Assembly: GCF_000378485.1 (NCBI RefSeq) | Contig: NZ_KB899971.1 | Location: forward strand, 1 to 64,000 | DNA length: 64,000 bases | Reading direction: 5' to 3' | Source: Flavobacterium rivuli WB 3.3-2 = DSM 21788 | GTDB lineage: Bacteria; Bacteroidota; Bacteroidia; Flavobacteriales; Flavobacteriaceae | Shown: positions 9,893 through 18,904 of the stretch, in pieces | Layout: every line of letters begins with the position of its first letter | How positions within the stretch are numbered: the first letter of the stretch is position 1 | The notes under the pieces: model-generated | Told to the model about the DNA's origin: nothing | Database searches by the model: none | The model's input: only the letters and a program-made list of their open reading frames with translations | Made by a program: the position numbers and the translations under genes

Positions 9893-11152
9893 ATGTATGA
9901 CAGGATAAGGGAAAAGCTAAATATATTAGCCGATGCAGCAAAGTATGATGTTTCCTGTTCGAGCAGTGGCGGAAACCGTAAGAACGACAACAAAGGTATA
10001 GGCGACAGCAGTAACGGTATATGCCACACCTATACCGAAGATGGCCGTTGTGTATCATTATTAAAAATACTGCTTACTAACCATTGCATTTACGATTGCG
10101 CTTTTTGCGTATCGCGGGTAAGCAACGACGTTAAACGCGCTGCCTTTACCGTAGACGAGGTGGTAGACCTTACCATGAGTTTTTACCGCCGCAACTATAT
10201 TGAGGGCCTGTTCCTTAGCTCTGGTATATTTAAAAATGCCGATTTTACTATGGAGCGCCTGGTGCGCATTGTTAAACGCCTTCGACTCGAAGAACGCTTT
10301 AACGGTTATATTCATTTAAAGACCATACCGGGCGCAAGCCAGGAACTGCTAACCGAAGCCGGCCTTTATGCCGACCGTATGAGCATTAACCTTGAAATGC
10401 CTACCGAAGCAGGACTGAAACTTTTAGCCCCCGATAAGTCGCACGAGGATGTTAAGAAACCGCTTGCATTTATACAAAGCGGCATTACACAATATAAGGA
10501 TGAGAAGAAAAATGGGCTTATAAAAAGTGTGCCCAAGTTTGTACCCGCTGGCCAGAGCACCCAGATGGTGATAGGTGCTACGCCCGAAACCGATATGGAA
10601 ATTATGCACAGTGCCGCCCAGTACTATAAAGATTACTCGCTTAAGCGGGTGTATTATTCGGGGTACATACCTATAAGTTATGATGAGCGTATGCCCGTTA
10701 TAGGTAGCCAGCCTCCGCTATTGCGCGAAAACCGCCTGTACCAGACCGACTGGCTTATGCGCTTTTATGGGTTTAACGTAAACGAACTCCTTAATACTAA
10801 GAACCCGCATCTGGATACCGATATGGACCCGAAACTGAGCTGGGCCTTGCGTAACCTGGACCAGTTTCCCATAGATATTAATACTGCCGAGTACCGTATG
10901 ATCATGCGGGTGCCGGGTATAGGTGTAGGGTCGGCACGTAAAATTGTAGAAGCACGAAAGTTTGGCAGGCTGCGAAGCGACCAGTTGCAAAAAATAGGCA
11001 TTGCTTACAACCGTGCAAAGCATTTTATCCGCTGTGCCGATAGCCCTATATTGCTTAACGAACCCGATGCGCCGCACCTTAAAAACATTATCCTGGCCGA
11101 CAGCAGCAGCAAGTACCTTAAAGTGCCGCAAAACCAATTAAGCCTGTTTTAA
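9893..11152 (+). CDS. Putative DNA modification/repair radical SAM protein
   Basis: A 419-residue radical S-adenosylmethionine enzyme. The iron-sulfur cluster motif is C65-x3-C69-x2-C72 (NHCIYDCAFC). The C-terminal third carries a helix-hairpin-helix (MRVPGIGVGSARKIVEARKFG), a fold used for non-specific DNA binding. The pattern fits the TIGR03916 family, which is usually encoded next to the DUF4130/TIGR03915 protein found here at 11792 and is linked in other bacteria to uracil-DNA-glycosylase-like domains. The chemistry of this family is not established to my knowledge. The longest frame begins at a TTG at 9839, but the ATG at 9893 fits the promoter and the conserved start MYDRIREKL. The two partner genes normally lie close together; here 639 bases of repeats separate them. 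Confidence 0.88.
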   Translation: MYDRIREKLNILADAAKYDVSCSSSGGNRKNDNKGIGDSSNGICHTYTEDGRCVSLLKILLTNHCIYDCAFCVSRVSNDVKRAAFTVDEVVDLTMSFYRRNYIEGLFLSSGIFKNADFTMERLVRIVKRLRLEERFNGYIHLKTIPGASQELLTEAGLYADRMSINLEMPTEAGLKLLAPDKSHEDVKKPLAFIQSGITQYKDEKKNGLIKSVPKFVPAGQSTQMVIGATPETDMEIMHSAAQYYKDYSLKRVYYSGYIPISYDERMPVIGSQPPLLRENRLYQTDWLMRFYGFNVNELLNTKNPHLDTDMDPKLSWALRNLDQFPIDINTAEYRMIMRVPGIGVGSARKIVEARKFGRLRSDQLQKIGIAYNRAKHFIRCADSPILLNEPDAPHLKNIILADSSSKYLKVPQNQLSLF

Positions 11153-11154
11153 AA

Positions 11155-11210
11155 GGAACGCGGATTACACCGATGCTGCGCAATCGCGGATTTACACGGA
11201 TTTCTCCGCA
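11155..11210 (+). repeat. Dispersed GCGGATT-type repeat
   Basis: The tract just after the radical-SAM stop carries GGAACGCGGATTACAC, then CGCGGATTTACACGGATTT. The same words recur in both orientations at 17705-17798, so this is a copy of a dispersed non-coding repeat and not a gene. Confidence 0.6.
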
Positions 11211-11214
11211 AGCG

Positions 11215-11369
11215 GTCATTGCCAGGCACGAAGCAATCTTTGTTATAGTGGTGATGTTCCATTTCGACCGAAGCGCAGCGGAGTGGAGGGATCTCCTTGT
11301 AAAAAAGGCAGCGCGGATTTTGAGTGTGAGTGAAGCTGTTCCCCTCTTGAGAGGGGTTAGGGGTGTGTT
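11215..11369 (+). repeat. Composite repeat, copy A of a tandem pair
   Basis: About 155 bases. It begins with GTCATTGCCAGGCACGAAGC, continues through GTGGTGATGTTCCATTTCGA and GAAGCGCAGCG, and ends in CCCCTCTTGAGAGGGG-TTAGGGGTGTG. Nearly the same block recurs at 11496-11653. Short open frames here are a by-product of the repeat. The GAGGCACGAAGCAATC part also occurs at 21545-21615 and 23278-23302. Confidence 0.8.
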
Positions 11370-11434
11370 TCAGGCAGAAAGTAAAATAACAATACAGCCT
11401 CAGCCCCCAACACTATAAACATACTGAATAAAAT

Positions 11435-11457
11435 ATTGCTTCGTACCTCGCAAAGAC
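11435..11457 (-). repeat. Inverted arm of the GAGGCACGAAGCAATC repeat
   Basis: ATTGCTTCGTACCTCGCAAAG is the reverse complement, with one change, of the arm that opens copies A and B. It lies between them, so copy A plus this arm forms an inverted pair as at 21545-21615. Confidence 0.65.
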
Positions 11458-11495
11458 GATACGTGAAGAAAAGACTGTTAGAAATAGGCAGATTG

Positions 11496-11653
11496 GTCAC
11501 TGCGAGGCACGAAGCAATCTTTATTATAGTGGTGATGTTCCATTTCGACCGAAGCGCAGCGTAGTGGAGAAATCTCTTTATAAAAAAAGGAGCGCGAATT
11601 CTTTTGAGCATGAGTGAAGCTGTTCCCCTCTTGAGAGGGGTTAGGGGTGTGTT
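11496..11653 (+). repeat. Composite repeat, copy B of a tandem pair
   Basis: Direct repeat of 11215-11369 with scattered substitutions. Its end (CCCCTCTTGAGAGGGG plus TTAGGGGTGTG) is followed at 11684-11712 by an inverted copy (ACACACCCCCAGCCCCTCTC), which would form a long hairpin just upstream of the DUF4130 gene. Confidence 0.8.
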
Positions 11654-11791
11654 ATTTTTAAATAATATACTATTTTGCGCAAGACACACCCCCAGCCCCT
11701 CTCAAGAGGGGAGCCAGCCCCAAACGCCGAAAAAGCGTTCCGAAAAAAACTTTGCTACTCTGCAACTTTCAAACTTTAGACTTTAAAAATT

Positions 11792-12568
11792 ATGACAACC
11801 TATATTTTCGACGGTACTTTTGAAGGCATCCTTACCGCCCTTTTCGAGTTTTACGACCGGAAAGAAACGGCGGTCGATCTTGTTTGGGACAGGTATTACC
11901 AACCCGTTATGCTACAGGAAACCGTTGAAATTATAAATGATGAAGCTAAAGCCAAACGTGTATGGGCCGGTTTGCGCAAAAAATTGAGCCCCCAGTGGCA
12001 GCAGATGTTTTACAAAACCCACCTTAGCGAAGACCCGCAGGCGTTTAACGATATGTTTAATTTTGCACGCTATATTTTTGACAGCCCCTCCGGTGCCGAA
12101 AACAACTTTGGCAACCCACACGTTATGGCTGTAAATAAATGGGAACGCAAGGTAAGCCGCGAACGCCACCGCATGAAGGCGTTTATACGGTTTCAGCAAA
12201 CGGCAGATGGAATGTATTACTGCCCCATAGAACCCGACTTTAACGTGCTGCCCCTTGTGGCCTCTTTTTTTAAGAACCGCTATGCCGACGAGCAATGGAT
12301 TATTTATGACGTAAAGCGCAAGTATGGCCTGTACTACAATACCCACACCGTTGAAGAAATTACCTACGACTTTGTTGCCGAAATTGACACCAAGAAAATA
12401 CTCCTCCCCGCTGCCGTTCTCGACCCTAAGGAGGAACTGGCCTCTATATTATGGAAGGACTACTTTAACAGCACTAACATTCCTGCCCGTAAAAACATGA
12501 AGCTACACATTCAGCATGTGCCCAAACGGTATTGGAAATATTTGAATGAGAAAGAGGGGAAGAATTGA
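11792..12568 (+). CDS. DUF4130 / TIGR03915-type putative DNA repair protein
   Basis: A 258-residue soluble protein that begins MTTYIFDGTFEGILTALFEFY and contains RHRMKAFIRFQQTADGMYYCPIEPDFNVLPLVASFFKNRYADEQW in its middle, both typical of the DUF4130 family. The family is the conserved partner of the radical-SAM protein encoded just upstream and is believed to act with it on DNA. No catalytic residue can be named from sequence alone. It reads in the same direction as its partner but stands apart because of the repeat tract. Its stop codon is only 14 bases from the stop of the convergent NACHT gene, with no terminator hairpin visible between them. Confidence 0.85.
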   Translation: MTTYIFDGTFEGILTALFEFYDRKETAVDLVWDRYYQPVMLQETVEIINDEAKAKRVWAGLRKKLSPQWQQMFYKTHLSEDPQAFNDMFNFARYIFDSPSGAENNFGNPHVMAVNKWERKVSRERHRMKAFIRFQQTADGMYYCPIEPDFNVLPLVASFFKNRYADEQWIIYDVKRKYGLYYNTHTVEEITYDFVAEIDTKKILLPAAVLDPKEELASILWKDYFNSTNIPARKNMKLHIQHVPKRYWKYLNEKEGKN

Positions 12569-12582
12569 GGTATAATGCCAAC

Positions 12583-15183
12583 TTATTTAATCACCAGATA
12601 ATAATTTATTTGATTTGTCCCATCGTATCTTTTCTCTTCTTTAGGGACTAATACATAGCTATCTAGTATATTATAGTTAAAATTATTTTTTTCTAAAAAC
12701 CATTTAAAAGATTCGGGCGATTCAAATTTAACACCTGAGAATGTACAATTGGCGAAAAAATTATCTGTAATTACATTATTTTTGTAGAATTCAGATCCTT
12801 CGAATTCGGTTTGAATAAATTTGTTTCGTTGTATAAAGCAGGACGAAAAGTTAGCTCTTATAATACAGTCTTCAAAAACATTATTAGATAAATCGCAGCT
12901 TGTAAAATCACACAATAAATGGCAATCTAAATATTCATTAGAATCAGAATATCTAATATATGTTGGATCATTTGCAAATATTAAATTTTCAAAAACATAC
13001 TCTGCGGAAAACATAAATGTAAATGAAAAAAGAAACTCTTCCAACCTTTCACTAACTTCTATAACATTTCCTCTTGATAAATTAGACTTATAATAAAATG
13101 TCCAAAAAAGTTCAAAAATTGATATTGATTTTTGGACCGCGCTTATTTGATCGTCTTTCTTCCTATATTCAAGTATAAAATCATCATTTAATAAACTGAG
13201 AAAAAGACCATCAGATTGTTCTGCAATCAATATTTTAATATCGTCATCTTCATGACTAATTATATCGACTAAATTTTCATAAACAGCGTAACTTAGAGTT
13301 TTGTTACCAATCATCTTTCTCAGATGTTCAAAATATTGCTCGTTAGTTACTTGTAAGAAATCTCCATCTTCATCCTTTTTCAATAGAATTTTTTTGTTTT
13401 CCTCCCATAAATATTCAGCCGTTAAATATTCCCAAAGCGAATTATGAAAAAACTCAATAGCAGTATCACTTGACGTATTATTAGTTGACTCCTGAAAATA
13501 GAAGCTTATAAGTAAATACTTGCTTATATCTTTTAACTTTTCTGGTGAATTAATCAAATCATCGTTGAAACATTTTTTCACAAAGTTGTTAGTGGAATCC
13601 AAACCAGCTAATTTAGTTAAAGTAATATATAGCTTAGGTGATTGATAAACCTCAAATGCAATATTTCTAATGTACTCTCTTAAATATTTTTCATATAATA
13701 TATGATCTGATTTTACTTTTGACTTAATATAATCAAGCTGCCCGTTTCTATCCCATCCTCGTTTTGATAAAACACTAAATAATTTATCGTAAATTATTGA
13801 TTTAGAATCCCCTGATTCAACATCTATATCAGCGATCGCAATGAAATAGATGACCACAGCCTGTTTAAGCAATTCTTTTATATGAGAGTACTGATTATCT
13901 TTTAATATTGTACTGACTTTTTTTATAAAATTATTCTGAGGATAAAATAATTTAAATTTCTTTACATATTGCCCAATTTGCCTGTCACTAAACGACTCTA
14001 ACTTTATTACTAAAGACCCATCTATACAAGCCTCGTTCGCATTTAAATAACTTAGTCTTGAAGTGAGTATAATTTTTAAATGTACATTACTGCGACAAGT
14101 TTTATTTAGTCTGTCGTATAAGTTCCTCAAATCATTATCGCTGATCCCTCCTCCCATATATGCCTCATCCAGTCCATCGAGTATTAATAATACTTTTGAA
14201 TTATTAAAATCATAATTAGTTTTTAAATATTTATTTATTTCATCAAAGGGTGTATTTATAAAATCGCTTGCTACTAAATCTCTAATTTTAACAAAACATA
14301 AAATTTGATTGGGTAGTCCATAAGAATTTATTAGAATATCATACACCACTTTGTAACATAAAGAAGTTTTACCCTGACCTGGTTGACCCAAAAGAAAAAG
14401 CATATTGTAACACTTTTTTAAATCTGGGTGCGCTTTACCTTGCAAGAAATATTCATTAATAAATTCGTGAGCAGTGACACTTTCGTTTCTAAATTCAAAA
14501 AAATCTTGGTAATAAGTCGTAAATGAAAGATTATTTGAATAAACTTTGAAATATGGATCTATATATAAATCTTTTAACGTTTCATTTGACTCGCCATCTT
14601 GTCTGAGAGGTAAAATGAAATTTGTTTTAATATCTGAATAATATTTAAACAAAGCGTCCATTTTAATATTTTGCTCTCTTACAGGATTATTAAAATGCAT
14701 TTGTAATTCATCATATTTAGATCTATTATTGTGATATTCTTCACTTAATTTAGATCTGAACGTTTTGTAATAACTATATTCAAAACTCTCTGGGATTTCG
14801 ATTTTTAAAAGCCTCAAATATTTTTTGAATAATAAGTAAGACTTTTTAAGATAGTCTGGATTATGATTAATTATATCTTCAAAAAAATCAGGCGTGATTG
14901 TTATCTCTAGTTCCAAGAAAGATTTAAGTTCATTTTCAATCTCTCTATTAATTGAAATATCACTATTAAGATTTACTTTATCTTGATCTAACTCCTTTAC
15001 TAATTCAGTGATAGTAGTTTTAGCAGTATTATACAACAAAGTAAACGCTTTCATCTCAATTGATGAATCAATTGAAATCATATCAGTGATCGCTGAGCCC
15101 ACATTAAAATCGAAGAAGTTCTTAACAACCTCTTTAAAATTTAGTTTATAATTATAATCTGAACTTTTCAACTTGATTTCCAT
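12583..15183 (-). CDS. NACHT-domain NTPase with C-terminal pentapeptide-like array, candidate immune protein
   Basis: An 866-residue STAND-class NTPase. Walker A is GQPGQGKTS (266-274), Walker B LLILDGLDEA (332-341) has the NACHT-type D-G-L-D-E signature, and KIILTSR (370-376) is a sensor-1 element. FFHNSLWEYLTAEYLW (578-593) matches the winged-helix segment seen in NACHT and related STAND proteins. Residues about 755-822 show some dozen five-residue steps with a central F, L, I or V, a pentapeptide-repeat-like solenoid where other STAND proteins have their ligand sensor. The first 230 residues are rich in charged helices and match no effector I recognise; no membrane segment is seen. The gene is strikingly AT-rich beside its neighbours and convergent with the DUF4130 gene, suggesting horizontal gain. 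Bacterial NACHT proteins (bNACHT, Avs-related) are known anti-phage defences, but activity here is inference. Confidence 0.85.
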   Translation of the reverse strand: MEIKLKSSDYNYKLNFKEVVKNFFDFNVGSAITDMISIDSSIEMKAFTLLYNTAKTTITELVKELDQDKVNLNSDISINREIENELKSFLELEITITPDFFEDIINHNPDYLKKSYLLFKKYLRLLKIEIPESFEYSYYKTFRSKLSEEYHNNRSKYDELQMHFNNPVREQNIKMDALFKYYSDIKTNFILPLRQDGESNETLKDLYIDPYFKVYSNNLSFTTYYQDFFEFRNESVTAHEFINEYFLQGKAHPDLKKCYNMLFLLGQPGQGKTSLCYKVVYDILINSYGLPNQILCFVKIRDLVASDFINTPFDEINKYLKTNYDFNNSKVLLILDGLDEAYMGGGISDNDLRNLYDRLNKTCRSNVHLKIILTSRLSYLNANEACIDGSLVIKLESFSDRQIGQYVKKFKLFYPQNNFIKKVSTILKDNQYSHIKELLKQAVVIYFIAIADIDVESGDSKSIIYDKLFSVLSKRGWDRNGQLDYIKSKVKSDHILYEKYLREYIRNIAFEVYQSPKLYITLTKLAGLDSTNNFVKKCFNDDLINSPEKLKDISKYLLISFYFQESTNNTSSDTAIEFFHNSLWEYLTAEYLWEENKKILLKKDEDGDFLQVTNEQYFEHLRKMIGNKTLSYAVYENLVDIISHEDDDIKILIAEQSDGLFLSLLNDDFILEYRKKDDQISAVQKSISIFELFWTFYYKSNLSRGNVIEVSERLEEFLFSFTFMFSAEYVFENLIFANDPTYIRYSDSNEYLDCHLLCDFTSCDLSNNVFEDCIIRANFSSCFIQRNKFIQTEFEGSEFYKNNVITDNFFANCTFSGVKFESPESFKWFLEKNNFNYNILDSYVLVPKEEKRYDGTNQINYYLVIK

Positions 15184-15328
15184 ATGATTGGTTTTAATAA
15201 TATAAATCTAAACTATTTAGATAAATTAACCATAAAAAAACTACACGATTGTTTTGATTTATTTCATTCAGCCCCAATCATCCTATACAAAGTTTTAATT
15301 CTCCCGCCCACCCTACCACATTATCCCT

Positions 15329-15336
15329 TACCTTTA
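15329..15336 (+). promoter_or_regulatory. Probable -7 box of cydAB
   Basis: TACCTTTA differs from TAnnTTTG only in the last base. It would start transcription about 18 bases before the cydA ATG. No good -33 element was found. Confidence 0.35.
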
Positions 15337-15360
15337 CGTAGCCTAAAAACAACCTCGTAA

Positions 15361-16665
15361 ATGGATAATTTAGATGCCGCACGAATGCAAATGGCATTCA
15401 CCCTTATTTTTCATATTGTGTTTGCCTGTATAGGTATGGTAATGCCTTTTTTTATGGTAATAAGCCACTATAAATGGCTAAAAACCCGCGAGCACGTTTA
15501 TTTAACCCTAACCAAATCGTGGCAAAAAGGTGTCGCCATATTTTTTGTAACCGGTGCAGTATCGGGTACGGCGCTGTCGTTTGAGCTTGGCCTGCTGTGG
15601 CCCAACTTCATGAAGTATGCCGGGCCTATTATAGGGATGCCATTCTCGCTGGAGGGTGCCGCCTTTTTTATAGAAGCCGTGGCACTGGGCTTTTACCTGT
15701 ACGGCTGGAACAAAATATCAGAGCGTTTTCACCTGTTTACAGGTATCATAGTAGGAGTATCCGGAATACTTTCGGGTATCCTTGTGGTATCGGCAAACAG
15801 TTGGATGAACGCCCCTTCGGGTTTTGATTACGTAGATGGTAAATTCATAAACATAGACCCTGTAAAAGCATTCCTTAACGATGCGTGGTTTAGCCAGGCA
15901 CTACACATGACGCTTGCCGCCTTTGCTGCGACCTCTTTTGCAGTGGCAGGAATCCACGCCTGGCAGATCTACAAAAACCGAAACCCGCAGGTACACAAAA
16001 AAGCTTTTAACATTGCCATACTGTTTGGTGCTGTTGCTGCAATGCTGCAACCGTTAAGTGGCGATATGTCGGCTAAAGATATTGCCGCACGCCAGCCCGT
16101 AAAACTCGCCGCACTCGAAGCACATTATGAAACCGAGAAAGGCGCTCCGCTATACATTGGCGGTATTGTAAATAACGAAACCCACGAGGTGACCCATAAA
16201 ATTGCCATTCCTAAAGCGCTTTCGTTTCTTGCCCACGGCGACTTTAATGCCGAGGTAAAAGGCCTTAATGATTTTCCGGTAGAAGACCGCCCTAATGTTG
16301 CTATTACACACTATGCTTTTCAGGCAATGGTAAGTTTGGGCATGCTGCTGGTATTGGCTTCTGTAATTTACTTTATCAGCCTTAAAAAGAAACACTGGCA
16401 GCTGCACCGCCGCTACTGGCTGTACTTTGCCATCATGGCTCCCGTTGGCTTCCTTGCCCTTGAGGCAGGCTGGATCGTTACCGAAGTGGGCCGTCAGCCA
16501 TGGATTATCCATAACGTAATGCGCACTAAAGATGCCGTTACGCCCATGCCGGGCATGATATATAGTTTTTATATGTACGTATTTTTATACGCCATACTAT
16601 CTGTGGCGGTTACCTGGCTTATGGCACGCCAGATAAAAGTGCTTAACAACACCCAAACATTGTAA
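15361..16665 (+). CDS. cydA: Cytochrome bd ubiquinol oxidase subunit I
   Basis: A 434-residue polytopic membrane protein, the quinol-oxidising haem-bearing subunit of the bd oxidase that reduces oxygen to water at low oxygen tension. His18 (TLIFHIVFA) corresponds to the haem b595 ligand. The SLEGAAFFIEA stretch holds the paired acidic residues near the high-spin haems, the LHMTLAAFAAT helix supplies the b558 histidine, and GWIVTEVGRQPW is the family hallmark near the C terminus. It is shorter than the enterobacterial protein and lacks the long Q-loop insertion, as usual in this phylum. The cydB gene follows four bases after the stop. Only cydA and cydB are present; no cydX or cydCD genes are seen. 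Confidence 0.96.
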   Translation: MDNLDAARMQMAFTLIFHIVFACIGMVMPFFMVISHYKWLKTREHVYLTLTKSWQKGVAIFFVTGAVSGTALSFELGLLWPNFMKYAGPIIGMPFSLEGAAFFIEAVALGFYLYGWNKISERFHLFTGIIVGVSGILSGILVVSANSWMNAPSGFDYVDGKFINIDPVKAFLNDAWFSQALHMTLAAFAATSFAVAGIHAWQIYKNRNPQVHKKAFNIAILFGAVAAMLQPLSGDMSAKDIAARQPVKLAALEAHYETEKGAPLYIGGIVNNETHEVTHKIAIPKALSFLAHGDFNAEVKGLNDFPVEDRPNVAITHYAFQAMVSLGMLLVLASVIYFISLKKKHWQLHRRYWLYFAIMAPVGFLALEAGWIVTEVGRQPWIIHNVMRTKDAVTPMPGMIYSFYMYVFLYAILSVAVTWLMARQIKVLNNTQTL

Positions 16666-16669
16666 CGTT

Positions 16670-17695
16670 ATGCTGTATGTAGTGCTGTTTTTTGTTGTAC
16701 TCTCCTTCTTTTTATATGTGCTTCTTGGCGGTGCCGACTTCGGTGCGGGTATCCTCGAGCTCTTCTCCTCTGCCGACCATAAAAAGTCGATCAAGAAAAC
16801 TGTTTACAGTGTGCTTGGCCCCGTTTGGGAGGCTAACCACATCTGGATCATTATACTTATCGTAATCCTGTGGATTGCGTTTCCCATTTTTTATAACGTG
16901 ATTATTGTGTACCTGCACATACCCCTCACATTGGTATTGCTGGGTATTACGTTACGTGGGGTTGCTTTTGTTTTTAGGCACTATGATGCCGTTAAAGACA
17001 AAACACAGTTTTTGTATGACCGCATGTTTGAGTTTTCGTGCCTTGTAACCCCCATATTTTTAGGCATGACCTTTGGCGGACTTGTTAGCGGTAATATAAT
17101 TTTACTTGAAGACAATCCTAATGCAGGCTTTGCCGATGTGTATATTCACCCGTGGCTGCAATGGTTTCCTATACTTACGGGCTTCTTTTTCAGCGCGCTT
17201 TGCACGTTCCTTTCGGCTACGTTTTTAATAGGCGAAGCCAAAAATTATGAAAAGCGTATGTACATGCGCAAGGCCGGTATTGCAACTATAGTGGTGGTAG
17301 TTTTAGGTATGGCAACACTAAGTGCAGGTTATTTGGCCAATAATAAATTTACCCATGACTTTCTTAATAATTATTACGCCTTGGGTGCTGTGGCATTATC
17401 TGGAATACTATTATATCCGTTATGGAGGGTTATACAAATAGGCCGTATTATATGGTGCCGCTTCCTTGCCGGTATGCAGGTGCTGCTTATATTATTTGCC
17501 GCGATTGGTACACATTTCCCTAACCTTATAATTACAAAAAACGAACAAATAAGCCTGCTCGACGGCCGTGCCCCCGATAATGTTATCAGCGTGCTGGGTA
17601 TCTCATTAATTATTGGTGGGGCATTGATTATTCCCGGATTACTGCACCTTTTAAAATCGTTCAGAATGATAAAGGTATTGGAGGAAAGGGAATAG
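16670..17695 (+). CDS. cydB: Cytochrome bd ubiquinol oxidase subunit II
   Basis: A 341-residue polytopic membrane protein that pairs with CydA. The first helix ends in the conserved LLGGADFGAGILELF motif and is followed by GPVWEANHIWIII, both diagnostic of CydB. It is co-transcribed with cydA (four-base gap). The stop is followed by an imperfect palindromic repeat (17705-17798) that may end the transcript but has no T-run. Confidence 0.96.
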   Translation: MLYVVLFFVVLSFFLYVLLGGADFGAGILELFSSADHKKSIKKTVYSVLGPVWEANHIWIIILIVILWIAFPIFYNVIIVYLHIPLTLVLLGITLRGVAFVFRHYDAVKDKTQFLYDRMFEFSCLVTPIFLGMTFGGLVSGNIILLEDNPNAGFADVYIHPWLQWFPILTGFFFSALCTFLSATFLIGEAKNYEKRMYMRKAGIATIVVVVLGMATLSAGYLANNKFTHDFLNNYYALGAVALSGILLYPLWRVIQIGRIIWCRFLAGMQVLLILFAAIGTHFPNLIITKNEQISLLDGRAPDNVISVLGISLIIGGALIIPGLLHLLKSFRMIKVLEERE

Positions 17696-17704
17696 GTTTT
17701 AATT

Positions 17705-17798
17705 GAACGCGGATAACAAGCAGACGCGGATTAAAACGGATTAGCTACATTTAGTAAAATATAAAATCCGTGTAAATCCGCGCTTAAAATCCGCGTTC
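17705..17798. repeat. Palindromic GAACGCGGAT repeat element
   Basis: GAACGCGGAT (17705-17714) is perfectly inverted at 17789-17798. Inner GCGGATTAAAACGGATT words are matched by AATCCGTGTAAATCCGCG on the other arm. The 94-base element could fold into a long imperfect hairpin between cydB and the convergent response-regulator gene. Related words occur at 11155-11210. Confidence 0.7.
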
Positions 17799-17844
17799 CA
17801 GATATATAATTTAGAATTTAAAATTTGTCTTTTGGAATTTCTCC

Positions 17845-18300
17845 CTAATAACTCATTATAAAATTCTCGCGGTTTAATCCATCGGTAACATAAAGCCAGC
17901 TCACACTTAATACATCGGCCATAATTTTTTTAAGAGAAAGAAAATCATCCGGCTTTTTAATGTAAATATTTGCACCTGCAACAAAGGTACCCTCTATATC
18001 TTCCGGCGAAGAAGATGTACTGTAAATAGCTACGGTAAGATCGCGAAATTGCGGATTAGCCCTTATTTCGAGCAAACATTCTAAACCGTGCTTACCCGGC
18101 ATATTAAGATCCAGAAAAACAACATGAGGTGGCTCCTCGGCAGTAGCAAGGTACTCCATAAGCTCGTAGCCATCTTCAAACATAAGCAGTTCGTGCTTTA
18201 TCCTAAGTTGTTCGAATGCATTTTTAAAGAAAAGGCGGTCATCTTTATCATCATCTGCCAATACCACATGTAATTTTTCCCTATGCATAGTGTTTCCCAT
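17845..18300 (-). CDS. Single-domain response regulator (CheY-like)
   Basis: A 151-residue receiver domain without an output domain. The acidic pocket is ADDDKDD near residues 15-21, the phospho-acceptor Asp lies in VVFLDLNMPG, and a conserved Lys is in IYIKKPDDF. Standalone receivers of this type pass phosphate to other proteins or act by protein contact. No histidine kinase is next to it, so its partner is unknown. The ATG at 18300 gives the longest form; an internal ATG four codons later is also possible. It is convergent with cydB and followed upstream by about 200 bases with no gene. Confidence 0.9.
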   Translation of the reverse strand: MGNTMHREKLHVVLADDDKDDRLFFKNAFEQLRIKHELLMFEDGYELMEYLATAEEPPHVVFLDLNMPGKHGLECLLEIRANPQFRDLTVAIYSTSSSPEDIEGTFVAGANIYIKKPDDFLSLKKIMADVLSVSWLYVTDGLNRENFIMSY

Positions 18301-18502
18301 AATTGATAATATTAAACAGAATTCTATATAAAATTACGGTAATAGAAAAGCTATCCAAGTAATATTGGCAAGAATATAACAGTTAATTTTTAACTAAATA
18401 GCTCAAGAATAGCATTACTACACAGAGTACAACCACTATCAATTTCAAATTAAAACAAAAAGTTGTTTATCTGTTATATAACAAACAATAAACAAAATAT
18501 AT

Positions 18503-18886
18503 TTAGACAGAATCTTTTATAAAGTGGGTTTTGGCGTCTTCGGGTATAGGAATGTAAAGACGGTGCCAGCTATCGCCTTCCAGCAACAGCCATGTATGCC
18601 CTGGCCCGTGAATATCTTCCGCTATGAGCAATATTCCGGGTTCTATTATAAACGAGTCGCCATTGGTAACCGTAAACTGTAGCTTGCCGGTAAGTGTAAC
18701 CACAAACTGTTTTCGCGGCGCAGGGTGTGCCACCTTTTGATACGCCTCTATATGGGTCTGGGCAAAAAAACCTGTAACAGGTATGTGTGTGGTATTTGGC
18801 ACAATACCAATTTGAAATGTACAGCTACCATCGGGCAGGTTGTACAGCCGTATGGTTTTTATATGAACGGGGGTATCTAAATTCAT
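18503..18886 (-). CDS. Small cupin-domain protein
   Basis: A 127-residue single-domain protein with a beta-rich pattern: PRKQFVVTLTGKLQFTVTNGDSFIIEPGILLIAEDIHGPGHTW. This fits the second half of a cupin barrel (G-x-x-x-I/F-x-PG followed by His residues). A metal site is possible through the HGPGH histidines, but the first cupin motif is weak. No substrate can be assigned. It starts 18 bases after the stop of the upstream lipoprotein gene on the same strand, so the two are probably co-transcribed. Confidence 0.7.
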   Translation of the reverse strand: MNLDTPVHIKTIRLYNLPDGSCTFQIGIVPNTTHIPVTGFFAQTHIEAYQKVAHPAPRKQFVVTLTGKLQFTVTNGDSFIIEPGILLIAEDIHGPGHTWLLLEGDSWHRLYIPIPEDAKTHFIKDSV

Positions 18887-18904
18887 AAGTAGGGGGAAAA
18901 CCGA

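Noticed and set aside
11173..11786. Short open frames between the radical-SAM and DUF4130 genes
   Set aside because: They lie in dispersed repeats, occur in parallel in both tandem copies and have no start signals.
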